Source of the DNA: Pseudomonas fuscovaginae SE-1
Lineage (GTDB): Bacteria; Pseudomonadota; Gammaproteobacteria; Pseudomonadales; Pseudomonadaceae
Assembly (NCBI RefSeq): GCF_000364705.1
Contig: NZ_AQOH01000098.1
Span: 1 to 34,784 of the forward strand
Direction: 5' to 3'
DNA: 34,784 nt
The notes beneath the pieces were generated by a model. It worked only from the letters and a program-made list of their open reading frames with translations, ran no database searches and was not told the origin of the DNA. Of the stretch, positions 1 to 7,144 are shown in pieces. Each line of letters begins with the position of its first letter. Positions within the stretch are counted from its first letter, which is position 1. The position numbers and the translations under genes were made by a program.

Positions 1-65
1 TGCCCCCGCTGGGCTGCACAGCAGCCCCACACCCCGACGCTCCGCGTCACCGGCTAGAATCCTGC

Positions 66-106
66 GCACATAAAAAAACCACCTTGGCAGGTGGTTTTTT
101 ATGTGC
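66..106. terminator. Bidirectional intrinsic terminator after queD
   Basis: Arms at 66-83 and 90-106 are complementary (ACCACC/GGTGGT core) and flanked by a run of seven A on one side and six T on the other. The structure can therefore terminate transcripts from either direction. It lies just downstream of the leftward queD gene and would close that transcript. Confidence 0.85.
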
Positions 107-111
107 GGTAT

Positions 112-468
112 TCACTCCCCGCGATAGATGCACCCGCTGGTACAGGTCTCATGAATACGAATCGCCGACAGCTCCGGCAGCAGAGGTTTCAGTTCCTGCC
201 AGATCCACTTGGCCAGGTTTTCGCTGGTGGGGTTTTCCAGCCCTGGGATATCGTTCAGGTAGTTGTGGTCCAGGCGCTCGTACAGCGGCTTGAAGATCGC
301 CTTGATCTCGGAGAAGTCACGAATCCAGCCGGTATGCTGGTCGATCTCGCCGCTCAGGTGGATCGCCACCTTGAAGGAGTGGCCATGCAGGCGACCACAC
401 TTGTGCCCTTCAGGTACATGGGGCAGGCGGTGGGCGGATTCGAACGTAAACTCTTTGAAGATTTCCAC
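112..468 (-). CDS. queD: 6-carboxy-5,6,7,8-tetrahydropterin synthase QueD
   Basis: This 118-residue cytoplasmic enzyme converts 7,8-dihydroneopterin triphosphate to 6-carboxytetrahydropterin in the pathway to queuosine and other 7-deazaguanines. The sequence shows the family zinc site, with FESAHRL near the N-terminus and the GRLHGHSF motif near residue 30. It also has the [10 protein letters not shown] segment, the NPTSE motif and the [10 protein letters not shown] end typical of gamma-proteobacterial QueD. Length is normal. The start is GTG at 468, preceded by AGGT. The gene sits alone before a terminator and resembles chromosomal Pseudomonas queD, so it is read as host flank. Some phages carry queD for DNA modification, but no partner genes (queC, queE, folE) are seen here. 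Confidence 0.93.
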   Translation of the reverse strand: MEIFKEFTFESAHRLPHVPEGHKCGRLHGHSFKVAIHLSGEIDQHTGWIRDFSEIKAIFKPLYERLDHNYLNDIPGLENPTSENLAKWIWQELKPLLPELSAIRIHETCTSGCIYRGE

Positions 469-531
469 TGGTGGACCTGTATAGCTTGCGGGGTAAGGGC
501 TTGAGCAGATACCGGTCTTGCAGTGTACTGC

Positions 532-744
532 TCAATGTACTGATTGGTCGTTACTGGGGGTCAAAGAGGCCATCCATTCATGGATTTCGGACTGGCGCCA
601 GGCGACCGACTTTGGGCCTATCTTAACCTGTTTTGGGAACGTTCCTTCCTTAATTCGCGTATAGACGGTGTTGCGGCCCATGCCGGTGATTCGCAGCACG
701 TCAGGCAGGCGAAGAAGCCGATCAATGCTTTCTGTGTTTGCCAT
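532..744 (-). CDS. alpA: AlpA-family DNA-binding regulator / possible excisionase
   Basis: This is a 70-residue protein with the AlpA/MerR-like winged-helix fold. The pattern is LLRLPDVLRITGMGRNTVYTR, then GTFPKQVKIG, then VAWRQSEIHEW. AlpA proteins regulate prophage excision functions, and small relatives act as excisionases. It starts at ATG 744 behind a strong AGGAGG. It is the leftmost clearly phage-type gene, next to the presumed host boundary, where an integrase or excisionase gene is usually found. No integrase accompanies it in this window, so an excisionase role is inferred from position only. Confidence 0.85.
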   Translation of the reverse strand: MANTESIDRLLRLPDVLRITGMGRNTVYTRIKEGTFPKQVKIGPKSVAWRQSEIHEWMASLTPSNDQSVH

Positions 745-753
745 ATAGCCTCC

Positions 754-930
754 TCAGGCCAAGAAGTGATGACCTGTCTTAACGGCATCTGCCGCTTCTT
801 TGGTCTTGAACATCAGTTTTGATTCGCCCGGGCGTCCCTCGGACTCGTATTTCACGTCGACCCACCAGTGGCCGAATTTCTTGTATGGCTGCGTCATCAC
901 GCTGGTGACGTAGCAGTCGATCAGATTCAT
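754..930 (-). CDS. Small conserved phage-type hypothetical protein (58 aa)
   Basis: The ORF runs from ATG 930 to TGA at 754 and has a good GGAG site 7 bases upstream. The protein starts MNLIDCYVTSVM and ends in TGHHFLA. It is mixed in charge, with no membrane segment or recognised domain. It is packed tightly between the AlpA gene (9-base gap) and the next upstream gene, and so belongs to the leftward operon. Function is unknown. Confidence 0.72.
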   Translation of the reverse strand: MNLIDCYVTSVMTQPYKKFGHWWVDVKYESEGRPGESKLMFKTKEAADAVKTGHHFLA

Positions 931-967
931 GTTTGTCTCCAGGCCGCCGGCGGCGGCAGGTTGGTGG

Positions 968-1528
968 TCAGGTCATCAGTACGTCGCGCACGACTTCCCA
1001 GAGCTGCGAGGCGGGCCACTGGTAGCGGTCGAAATTGGTGTCGGGGGTGACGCCGTAACGGCAAGTTGAGTGAGCGCCGGCAGGGTACTCGGCTTGCTTC
1101 TGTATGACGGTTGCAACGCGGCCATCTCCTCCCGGCTCGGTGCGGTGATACTCGTAGGCGCCGACGTGGTAGGTGTTGTAATGGCTGTTGGCCGCAATCG
1201 TTGATGTGTCCTCTTGCAGCAAGTTGGCTCGGCCGTCGGGTGTCCATGGGCGGCCTCCGCCGGCCTGACGCTTGCCTTCATGGAGGTAGAGCACGAATTC
1301 GCCGTCTACATCATCCAGCAGCCGGTAGCGGTGGTTGATCTGGGTTCCGACTAGCACCCTCGACATGAAGCTGAAGCGGTGGTCGTGGATGGCTGAGTGC
1401 TCGAAGCATGCTCGCCGGGGTAGTTCTGGGTGCCATACGTGCAGGCGTTGCCCGCCCTGCAGTTGCACCTGCACGAAGCCCAGGCCGTGCAGGGTGATTT
1501 TGTCGGTCATCACGTCGTCGATGATCAT
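968..1528 (-). CDS. Hypothetical phage protein, cupin-like pattern
   Basis: The start is placed at ATG 1528 because AGGAGACC lies about 9 bases upstream. A longer in-frame extension would run through the neighbouring gene and has an arginine-rich, shadow-like composition. The 186-residue product contains a His-rich stretch around residues 45-50 (HSAIHDHRFSF), then VLVGTQINHRY, and later NSHYNTYHVGAYEYHRTEPG. The spacing of His residues and following strands resembles a cupin or cysteine-dioxygenase-like barrel, but this is only a visual impression. It is co-directional with its neighbours. No enzymatic role can be assigned. Confidence 0.7.
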   Translation of the reverse strand: MIIDDVMTDKITLHGLGFVQVQLQGGQRLHVWHPELPRRACFEHSAIHDHRFSFMSRVLVGTQINHRYRLLDDVDGEFVLYLHEGKRQAGGGRPWTPDGRANLLQEDTSTIAANSHYNTYHVGAYEYHRTEPGGDGRVATVIQKQAEYPAGAHSTCRYGVTPDTNFDRYQWPASQLWEVVRDVLMT

Positions 1529-1584
1529 GGCAATAGGTCTCCTGGCCCGCGTGGCGGCCGGCGGGCTGAATGAGAGGGGATGGG

Positions 1585-1914
1585 TTAGAGCAAGGCTTCG
1601 ACGACGCGTCCGGTGTCGTGGAAGTACCAGTCGCTGTCGGTGAGGTTGTTGATCATGAAGTCGGCGAAGGCGGCGGCCGGCATGCGCGACATGAGGCGCT
1701 CGAACTTGGGTGGCGGGCCTTTCCATGTTGGCACCACGCCCAGCAGGTTAGCGGCTGCCAGGTTGTGGTGCCCGTCGATGATGATCCGATAGACCTGGCC
1801 CCGCAGTTCGAGGTCGACTGTGCGGACCACGAACACCTTGAACTTCGCTGCCTTCCGGGCGACTACCTCTCGATTCAGGTGTCGCTGGCTGCTGATAAGT
1901 GGTGGCTGGTTCAC
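1585..1914 (-). CDS. Small ParB/sulfiredoxin-fold-like protein
   Basis: This is a 109-residue protein starting at GTG 1914, with AGGGGG about 7 bases upstream. The central part (VYRIIIDGHHNLAAANLLG) matches the ParB N-terminal nucleotide-binding motif, in which DGHHRLAAA is diagnostic. The family includes ParB CTPases and small phage ParB-like nucleases. There is no obvious helix-turn-helix DNA-binding domain after it, so this is a stand-alone ParB-like domain rather than a partition protein. Its GTG overlaps the stop of a 16-codon ORF, suggesting translational coupling to the upstream ASCH-like gene. Confidence 0.75.
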   Translation of the reverse strand: MNQPPLISSQRHLNREVVARKAAKFKVFVVRTVDLELRGQVYRIIIDGHHNLAAANLLGVVPTWKGPPPKFERLMSRMPAAAFADFMINNLTDSDWYFHDTGRVVEALL

Positions 1915-1961
1915 CTGGGCCCCCTGTAGATCAGGTAGGCCATGTAGGCGAGGTCGATCAT
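1911..1961 (-). CDS. 16-residue coupling or leader ORF (tentative)
   Basis: ATG at 1961 overlaps the TGA of the upstream ASCH-like gene (ATGA). The TGA at 1911 overlaps the GTG start of the ParB-like gene (GTGA). The peptide reads MIDLAYMAYLIYRGPR. The perfect overlaps at both ends suggest that it is translated to carry ribosomes between the two genes. The alternative is chance, since the downstream gene has its own ribosome-binding site. Confidence 0.35.
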   Translation of the reverse strand: MIDLAYMAYLIYRGPR

Positions 1962-2659
1962 GGCGTCACCCGCTTGAACTCGACGACCCAGACCCAAGGA
2001 TTGGCATTCCAAGAATCCATCCCGTTGATCATCGTCCACAGGCCGCCAAACAGCTCGTAGGGCGAGTAGTCGTTGCCGTCTGGGTCGATGTCTTGCTCGC
2101 AGGTCTTCACGCCTTCGGCAATGGCCTGGTCTGGCGTGATGTTCTGCAGCCGCTCGACGCGCACGTCGGTGATCTCAAGCAGGATGCGGCTGGCTGCCCG
2201 TGGCATGTGAATAGATGGGTGCCATGCAGAGCGAGGCTCGCCGCCCCCGTCGTCGTCACCGGCCCATTCGCTGGGCCCGTCGGCTGCGTAGATCACATGG
2301 CCAGAGTAGTAGCCGCGCCCAAAGGGAAGCTCACGAATAGCCGTGGCTGGCCGGTCTGGCACCCAGTCAACCATTTCTCCATGCTCATTCCAGGTGTGGC
2401 TGATCACGCCCCAGGTTTCGCGCACCCACAGCCTGTCGCCGGGCTGGCCGTAGGGGCAGAACTCTGTCGCTGGATGGAAACCGTCATGACACTCAACGAA
2501 CGGGTAGCCAGCCTCGATGTCGGTATGGCCGCGCGGTTCGTCGAATTGGCTGGTGAGTTTCGCGCTCACTGCGCGCCGGGTGACTGTCTTCTGTCCGCTG
2601 ATGATGGCGCGGACCATGGGCCCGCTGAACAGAATCGGGCGTTCCTTTACTTCAGGCAT
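1958..2659 (-). CDS. ASCH-like phage protein
   Basis: This is a 233-residue protein whose N-terminus reads ERPILFSGPMVRAIISGQKT followed by VTRR. That pattern is typical of ASCH-superfamily phage proteins, which have an RNA-binding, PUA-like fold. Later landmarks are PGDRLWVRETW near residue 73 and DVRVERLQNIT near 167. The C-terminus is NPWVWVVEFKRV, which fits the family ending. ASCH proteins are proposed to bind nucleic acid or modified nucleosides; the role here is unknown. It begins at ATG 2659 and ends in an ATGA overlap with a tiny ORF. Confidence 0.82.
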   Translation of the reverse strand: MPEVKERPILFSGPMVRAIISGQKTVTRRAVSAKLTSQFDEPRGHTDIEAGYPFVECHDGFHPATEFCPYGQPGDRLWVRETWGVISHTWNEHGEMVDWVPDRPATAIRELPFGRGYYSGHVIYAADGPSEWAGDDDGGGEPRSAWHPSIHMPRAASRILLEITDVRVERLQNITPDQAIAEGVKTCEQDIDPDGNDYSPYELFGGLWTMINGMDSWNANPWVWVVEFKRVTP

Positions 2660-2716
2660 GAGTTGTCCTTGCCGCTGCCGCGGCTGAATTGGTGGGGTAG
2701 AGGGGTTTCAGTGGGA

Positions 2717-2736
2717 AGGAGTACAAATGTACTCCT
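2717..2736. repeat. Perfect 8-bp inverted repeat at the end of the 440-aa gene
   Basis: AGGAGTAC (2717-2724) and GTACTCCT (2729-2736) are perfect inverted arms separated by AAAT. They overlap the stop codon of the upstream leftward gene. There is no T-run, so it is not a normal intrinsic terminator. It may be an operator or a mRNA-stabilising hairpin before the ASCH-like gene. Confidence 0.5.
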
Positions 2737-4057
2737 ATCGGGATTTGCGCTCCAGGGCGGCGCGGGCTTGCCATGCCACCCATGCGGTCTGCGTCCAGAT
2801 CATGCAGTAGCGGTCTGTGTGCTCTTCCGTGCTCAAGCCAATTGTCGATCCGCATTCGCGGATCTCCGCCTCTTCCTCGGCCCATTCTTCGAATGCATCG
2901 CGCTCTGGTGTTCGCCACCAAGTTGTATCCGCCCGCTCATCGCGCTCAACCGGCGCGTTCGGAAACTTGCGGTCCTCTGGTACTGGCGGGTAGCCAGGGA
3001 ACGGGATCGGCTCTGCGCTGGCGGATAGGGCTGCCTCAATGTCATTAATAAGCGCGGATGTGTTGTAGGGCTGGTGGTGCCGGGCAGCCATGTCGGCGTC
3101 ATGTACCCGTTTCAACAGCGCCTCCCGCTCGGCAAGTTTCGCGCGCAGCGCCTGGGTGTGCTTGAACAGCACGTCGCTTGGCTTGCCATCGGCGCTTTGT
3201 GCGGCCTGGATATCGATGCCGAGCAGGTCGCAGGTCTTCGCCGCCGTCTCAAGGAACGACCCGACGTCATGGCGCAGCAGTTCGTTCTCTTTGCGCAGCC
3301 GCTCGACCTCGCCGCTGTCTGCGTTTTTGTATAGCTCTTCCAGCTCGTAGTGGGACAGGTGTACAGGAACCACGCCATCACGGTAAGTCCAGGCACGGTC
3401 AGTGCCATCATTGAGGCGGTATCGGCAGGCCACCGGCTCGCCTTGCTGTACTGGAACTGAGTGGGTGTAGAGCGGCTGGCAACGCTGCCCTTCTGGAAGG
3501 TATTTTCTGGCCGATTCTATCGAGGGATAAAAGGTGCCTCCTTCGCCAAGCCAGCCCACCGGATCGCCCTGGTGCACTGGCGCCGGACGGGTGTAGAGTG
3601 GTTCGGCCTCGACCTCGCCATTTGGAAATGTTCTTTTCCAGTGTGTGATAGCAGCTTTTGCATCACTGAGAAAATCATAAGTACGGTACGAATTCCCCGT
3701 TGCAACGCGCCACGCCACAGGCTCGCTCTGGTGCTGGACGGCCGGCAGCTTGTTGCGGCACCCATCGCAAGCATGAATATGCCGATTTTCTACCCCGCCC
3801 AGCAGTCCGCTGCCGTGCCAAGGATGGTAGTCGGGAACGATCCCGCAGTAGTCGCAGGGTGGGTAGCTGACCGGCTCGCCCTGGTGCTGGGCGGCTGGCG
3901 CATCGAGCAGCGTGCGAAACTTCCCACCTATATCGCCAATGGCCTCAAGGTACGGGTGGTCATGCCAGAACTTGCAGTGGCTCACAATTCGCTCAGCCAG
4001 CTCGCGCGGCACGCTGACCATCTTCTGTTCGTTACTGGATCGGTTTTCTGTGGGCAT
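2735..4057 (-). CDS. Repeat-bearing phage protein with CxxC pairs and coiled coil
   Basis: The start is placed at ATG 4057 because AAGGA lies just upstream; an ATG ten codons earlier has no ribosome site. The 440-residue protein contains four copies of a short module at about residues 56-66, 106-116, 159-169 and 201-211. The consensus is H/Q-QGEPV followed by an aromatic or Cys, and two copies follow PLYT. Two CxxC pairs (68/71 and 97/100) could bind zinc. Residues about 236-315 look like a coiled coil. The C-terminus ends in an Ala-Trp-rich segment (TQTAWVAWQARAA) found in many temperate-phage accessory proteins. Function is unknown. It is the first gene of this leftward block. Confidence 0.75.
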   Translation of the reverse strand: MPTENRSSNEQKMVSVPRELAERIVSHCKFWHDHPYLEAIGDIGGKFRTLLDAPAAQHQGEPVSYPPCDYCGIVPDYHPWHGSGLLGGVENRHIHACDGCRNKLPAVQHQSEPVAWRVATGNSYRTYDFLSDAKAAITHWKRTFPNGEVEAEPLYTRPAPVHQGDPVGWLGEGGTFYPSIESARKYLPEGQRCQPLYTHSVPVQQGEPVACRYRLNDGTDRAWTYRDGVVPVHLSHYELEELYKNADSGEVERLRKENELLRHDVGSFLETAAKTCDLLGIDIQAAQSADGKPSDVLFKHTQALRAKLAEREALLKRVHDADMAARHHQPYNTSALINDIEAALSASAEPIPFPGYPPVPEDRKFPNAPVERDERADTTWWRTPERDAFEEWAEEEAEIRECGSTIGLSTEEHTDRYCMIWTQTAWVAWQARAALERKSR

Positions 4058-4195
4058 GGGGAGTCCTTGCCGGATGAACGCCGGCATAGAAGTAAGCGTG
4101 GAAGTCAGTGACAGGGAGTAGGGAAGTGGAACCCCCTACATTAGGAAGAGACGGCGTCAGAGCAGTCTCGAACTAAACCCTATTGAGGCTTAACC

Positions 4196-4327
4196 GTGAA
4201 AAAACTGACTGAGTTCATAAATCTGATTGCCGCTGTTCCAGCGGAATGTGAATTTCCCACAAGAGGAAACAGCGGCGGTCGGTCGGCAGAATTTCCCTAT
4301 CGACAAACAGAGAGATTCGCCGCATGA
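4196..4327 (+). CDS. Small rightward ORF, 43 aa (tentative)
   Basis: GTG 4196 has GAGG seven bases upstream. The peptide starts MKKLTEFINLIAAVPAECEF and is polar after residue 17. Its TGA overlaps the ATG of the next small ORF (ATGA). It sits on the opposite strand from both flanking operons. No domain is recognised. Confidence 0.45.
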   Translation: MKKLTEFINLIAAVPAECEFPTRGNSGGRSAEFPYRQTERFAA

Positions 4328-4428
4328 GACACTTCATTGCAGAACTGCTTTACCAGCTCCTGATCAACCTGCTGGGCGAAATGCTTATGCGCTTGGCCGA
4401 ATGGCTGGCTACCGTTCCGTGGCTGTGA
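4324..4428 (+). CDS. Small amphipathic or hydrophobic peptide, 34 aa (tentative)
   Basis: This ORF is translationally coupled (ATGA) to the 43-residue ORF before it and ends one base before the convergent methyltransferase stop. The peptide is rich in Leu, Met and Trp (LLYQLLINLLGEML, then AEWLATVPWL). It would form a single amphipathic or membrane-associated helix. Small phage inhibitors and type I-like toxins look like this, but no family is recognised. Confidence 0.45.
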   Translation: MRHFIAELLYQLLINLLGEMLMRLAEWLATVPWL

Positions 4429-4429
4429 G

Positions 4430-6322
4430 CTACGCAGCCAGGCGCTGGTACAGCTCGATCAAGTCGGCGGCGTTGGCCTCAACCAGTACCCGGGCTTCTT
4501 CCGGGCATACGCTGTTGCCCAGCAGCTTCACCTGGTCAGTCTTATTGATCGGCTTCCAGTACAGTTCTCCGGTTATCGGATCGAGGAACAGGCCACGGTC
4601 AATGATGTAGTCCTTGCGGAAGCCCTGGGCGCGCTTCAGCTCGTGCGGTTGCAACATGCGCAGAGTGATGTCGATCAGCACGTAGTCGCCGACCATTACG
4701 ATATCTGCGTGCTCGGTGAAATGCTGGGGCAGGTACTTGCGTAGGAATGCGGCACATCGCTTGGCGCCGGCCAGCTGTTCATCAGTCAGCGTGTGGCTGT
4801 GCAATTGCACCACCTCGACCACGGCCATGCGGTCCTTCGACGGGATAGTGTGCACCGGCTCCCGTAGCGAAATTCCGTCCTTCTCGGCGCCGTAATACTT
4901 CACCATGTAGGCGCTGACCAAGCGCTGATTGGTACCTCTGCCAAGAATCGTCGACAGCGGCGCGTCGGCTGGCCTGCCGCCTCCATCGTAGAAACCGCCA
5001 TTTGCTTGCTCGAAGAACGCAGCTACGACACCGTGTCTAGTGGCGCCGGCCATCACAGTCTGCACTGGCTCGGCAGGAGAGCTACCAATTGCATTCTGTC
5101 CGAAGGCTGTCATGTGAGCGCAGACAACGGCCTGTTCGCCACGGTTCGCTCCGGTCACCGTCATCACCGGCTCAGTAGCTGGGTAGCCTGATCGATCGCC
5201 ATGATGGGTCAGGTGTGTGAGGTGCGCCCCGACCAATGCGAAATGGCCGCCTTTGACCTGGGCGACCTGGGTACGCAGCGGCTCTTTCGCGTCGAATGTG
5301 CGCTGAGTTGATCCGTTGGCGTGCTCGGTCAGGTGCCCAGCTAGGGCCATTGTGGGCTGCACCAACGCATGATGAGTCCCGCCCCCACTGATGGTGGACA
5401 CAGGATCGTTGATGCTATGGGTGCTGGTATGCGATTCCGAGGTGCCGCGCAGCGGGACAATGAACGGATCGTTGCAGGCAAGCGTGTGGCGCCAGAGTCC
5501 CTTAGCGATCCGGTTCATGGTGTTCTCTACCAGTGCGTCATCACGGAAGATCGTACGGCCTTCCAGATCCCAGTCGATGCACTCAGCCGCCTGGCGCCAG
5601 GGCTGCTGGCCCTTCGTAGGATGCTTATGGAACGCCGGTGCCGGCCAAACGATGGGCTTTCCGTCGCGCCGCGCGATGCCATACAGGCGTTTGCGAATGG
5701 TCGGGACACCCTGATTCGATGCAATCCGCACCTGGTGCTCGAAGTTGTATCGCAAACCGCGCACCAACGCCTCTTTTGGCACGTGTTCGCCGATCTCGGC
5801 CAGGATCTCTGGAAGGTCTGGGTGATCTTCGGGGATTCCGTTGCCCAGCACGTCGACGAATGCCCTGAACGTCCGGCCACGCTCAGCCTTGATCGGCTTG
5901 CTGTGTTCGTCGAGCGGCCCCCAGTCGGCGAATTCTTCGACGTTCTCAAGGAAGATCAGGCGCGGGCTGGTCTGGTAAGCCCAGCGAATGATCACCCAGG
6001 CTAGGCCGCGAATCTTGCGGTTGCGCGGCTTTCCGCCCTTGGCCTTGCTGTGGTGGCGGCAATCGGGCGATGCCCACAGGATGCCGACCGGCTGCCCCTT
6101 GGTGGCCAGGATCGGGTCGACCTCGAACACATCCGCCACGTAGTGCTCGGTCTGCGGGTGGTTGGCGCGGTGCACGGCCAGGGCGATTGGGTTGTGGTTC
6201 ACAGCCACATCCGGCTCGCGGTAAGCCTCGGCAATACCACTGCTGGCGCCGCCGCCGCCGGCGAAGAGATCGACTACCAGCTCCTTTTCGAAGGGCAGGG
6301 CGAGGGAGGTCATACAGGTCAT
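4430..6322 (-). CDS. C5 cytosine DNA methyltransferase with internal repeats
   Basis: This 630-residue protein would transfer a methyl group from S-adenosylmethionine to C5 of cytosine in DNA. Motif I is DLFAGGGGASSG (18-29). Motif IV is SPDCRHHS (85-92) instead of the usual PPCQ-type sequence, with Cys88 the likely nucleophile. Motif VI is ENVEEF (126-131), a motif VIII-like segment follows near 208-216, motif IX is near 556-571, and motif X is KLLGNSV (599-605). Between VIII and IX, residues about 287-505 hold six degenerate repeats of 33-43 residues built around an (E/D/A)P-hydrophobic-x-T core followed by a short hydrophobic strand. This is where the target-recognition domain lies. Start ATG 6322 has AAGGA upstream. 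No cognate restriction gene is adjacent, so it is probably a solitary phage methylase protecting DNA from host restriction. Confidence 0.9.
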   Translation of the reverse strand: MTCMTSLALPFEKELVVDLFAGGGGASSGIAEAYREPDVAVNHNPIALAVHRANHPQTEHYVADVFEVDPILATKGQPVGILWASPDCRHHSKAKGGKPRNRKIRGLAWVIIRWAYQTSPRLIFLENVEEFADWGPLDEHSKPIKAERGRTFRAFVDVLGNGIPEDHPDLPEILAEIGEHVPKEALVRGLRYNFEHQVRIASNQGVPTIRKRLYGIARRDGKPIVWPAPAFHKHPTKGQQPWRQAAECIDWDLEGRTIFRDDALVENTMNRIAKGLWRHTLACNDPFIVPLRGTSESHTSTHSINDPVSTISGGGTHHALVQPTMALAGHLTEHANGSTQRTFDAKEPLRTQVAQVKGGHFALVGAHLTHLTHHGDRSGYPATEPVMTVTGANRGEQAVVCAHMTAFGQNAIGSSPAEPVQTVMAGATRHGVVAAFFEQANGGFYDGGGRPADAPLSTILGRGTNQRLVSAYMVKYYGAEKDGISLREPVHTIPSKDRMAVVEVVQLHSHTLTDEQLAGAKRCAAFLRKYLPQHFTEHADIVMVGDYVLIDITLRMLQPHELKRAQGFRKDYIIDRGLFLDPITGELYWKPINKTDQVKLLGNSVCPEEARVLVEANAADLIELYQRLAA

Positions 6323-6402
6323 GTTGTGGTCCTTGCGTGCATACGCCGCCCTCGCCGGGGTGGCGTGATTCGTTGAGGTGGGGAGGGCGCTGGCTTGCAG
6401 CG

Positions 6403-6663
6403 CTATCGTTTCGGGTAGGTCTTGGTCAGCTCGCCGTTGACGACGTGTCCGCGACGAAGAACCAGGTTCGCGAGTGCAGCGCGGTCTTTCTGGCTGTGGC
6501 TGGCCTGGGTGAGAAGGCCGAAGTAGCTGTTGGCCGTCTCGCGCAGGTTTTCCGGTGGCACCGCAGCGACACGCTTCATGGCCTGGGCCACTGAGCGCTT
6601 GCGGGTTGTCCGGCGGTGCGGCTTGATGGCGTGCCCAACGAAGTCGATGCTGCGGTCAGCTTG
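6403..6663 (-). pseudogene. C-terminal remnant of a phage/DGR-type reverse transcriptase
   Basis: From about 6663 to the stop at 6403 the frame reads DRSIDFVGHAIKP, then a basic segment (HRRTTRKRSVAQAMKR), then ANSYFGLLTQASHSQKDRAALA, then RRGHVVNGELTKTYPK. This matches the region after the catalytic palm in reverse transcriptases of Pseudomonas prophages. The fingers and palm, including the catalytic Tyr-x-Asp-Asp motif, are absent. Homology stops exactly where the HNH endonuclease gene ends, so the 5' two-thirds or more of the gene has been lost or replaced. Nearby genes carry paired variable regions, which points to a DGR transcriptase. Identification rests on recalled family sequence patterns. 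Confidence 0.65.
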
Positions 6664-7133
6664 CCCAGTTCTTTCCCCGGATGATGTCAAGGATTGCCTG
6701 GGTCCCAACGCCATATTTCATGGCCAATGCTGGAGCACCTAATTTTCGGCAGTACCGCTTGTAGGTGAGTCGTATTTCTTCTGCATCTGCTGCCGTGAGG
6801 ATTGAGCGACCGTTCTGCTCTCCCTTGTTGCTAGGCTCTCGCCCCTTCATCCTCATGTCGTCCATGTTGTTTTTTTTGCGTGCCGAGAACTAGGTGATCT
6901 GGATTTATGCACGCAGGCCGGTCACAGGTGTGCATCACCAGCATTCCGGCTGGTATGTCGCCCTTGCTCTGCTGGTAGGAGAGACGATGGCAGTACTGCA
7001 TTCGACCATCTACCTTGATCTGACCGTACTTGAATTTTCCAGCAGTTGCGCCCATCCAGATGAGGCACTCCCCATCGGCGATTGATCGCTCTGCCAGCCG
7101 CTCAGCAAGGGTTGGCAATACTTTCTTTGCCAT
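6656..7133 (-). pseudogene. HNH endonuclease, frameshifted at an A8 run
   Basis: The first frame (ATG 7133, AGGAGG upstream) gives the HNH core. It contains GECLIWMGA, YCHRLSY, then MHTCDRPACINPDHLVLGT, with the zinc/metal-binding Cys and His residues intact. The usual C-terminal helix-turn-helix part (MDDMRMKG, GEQNGRSILT, MKYGVGTQAILDIIRGKNW) lies in a different frame, ending at 6656. The frames switch at eight consecutive T on the plus strand, 6870-6877 (A8 in the mRNA); seven would join them into a protein of about 158 residues. It may be a pseudogene, a slippage-dependent gene or a sequencing error. Such free-standing HNH genes are mobile, and this one abuts the truncated reverse transcriptase. 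Confidence 0.8.
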
Positions 7134-7144
7134 CCTGGCCTCCT

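Noticed and set aside
425..445. GGATTCGAAC resembling a tRNA T-arm, as a possible tRNA attachment site
   Set aside because: It is the coding sequence for the conserved FTFES motif of QueD, and no acceptor or anticodon stems surround it.
112..468. queD as part of a phage deazaguanine DNA-modification system
   Set aside because: No queC, queE, folE or transglycosylase-type modification gene is present, and the protein is typical of chromosomal Pseudomonas QueD.
1820..3028. A 402-codon rightward frame
   Set aside because: It is antisense to the ASCH-like and 440-residue protein genes, which have better starts and recognisable motifs.
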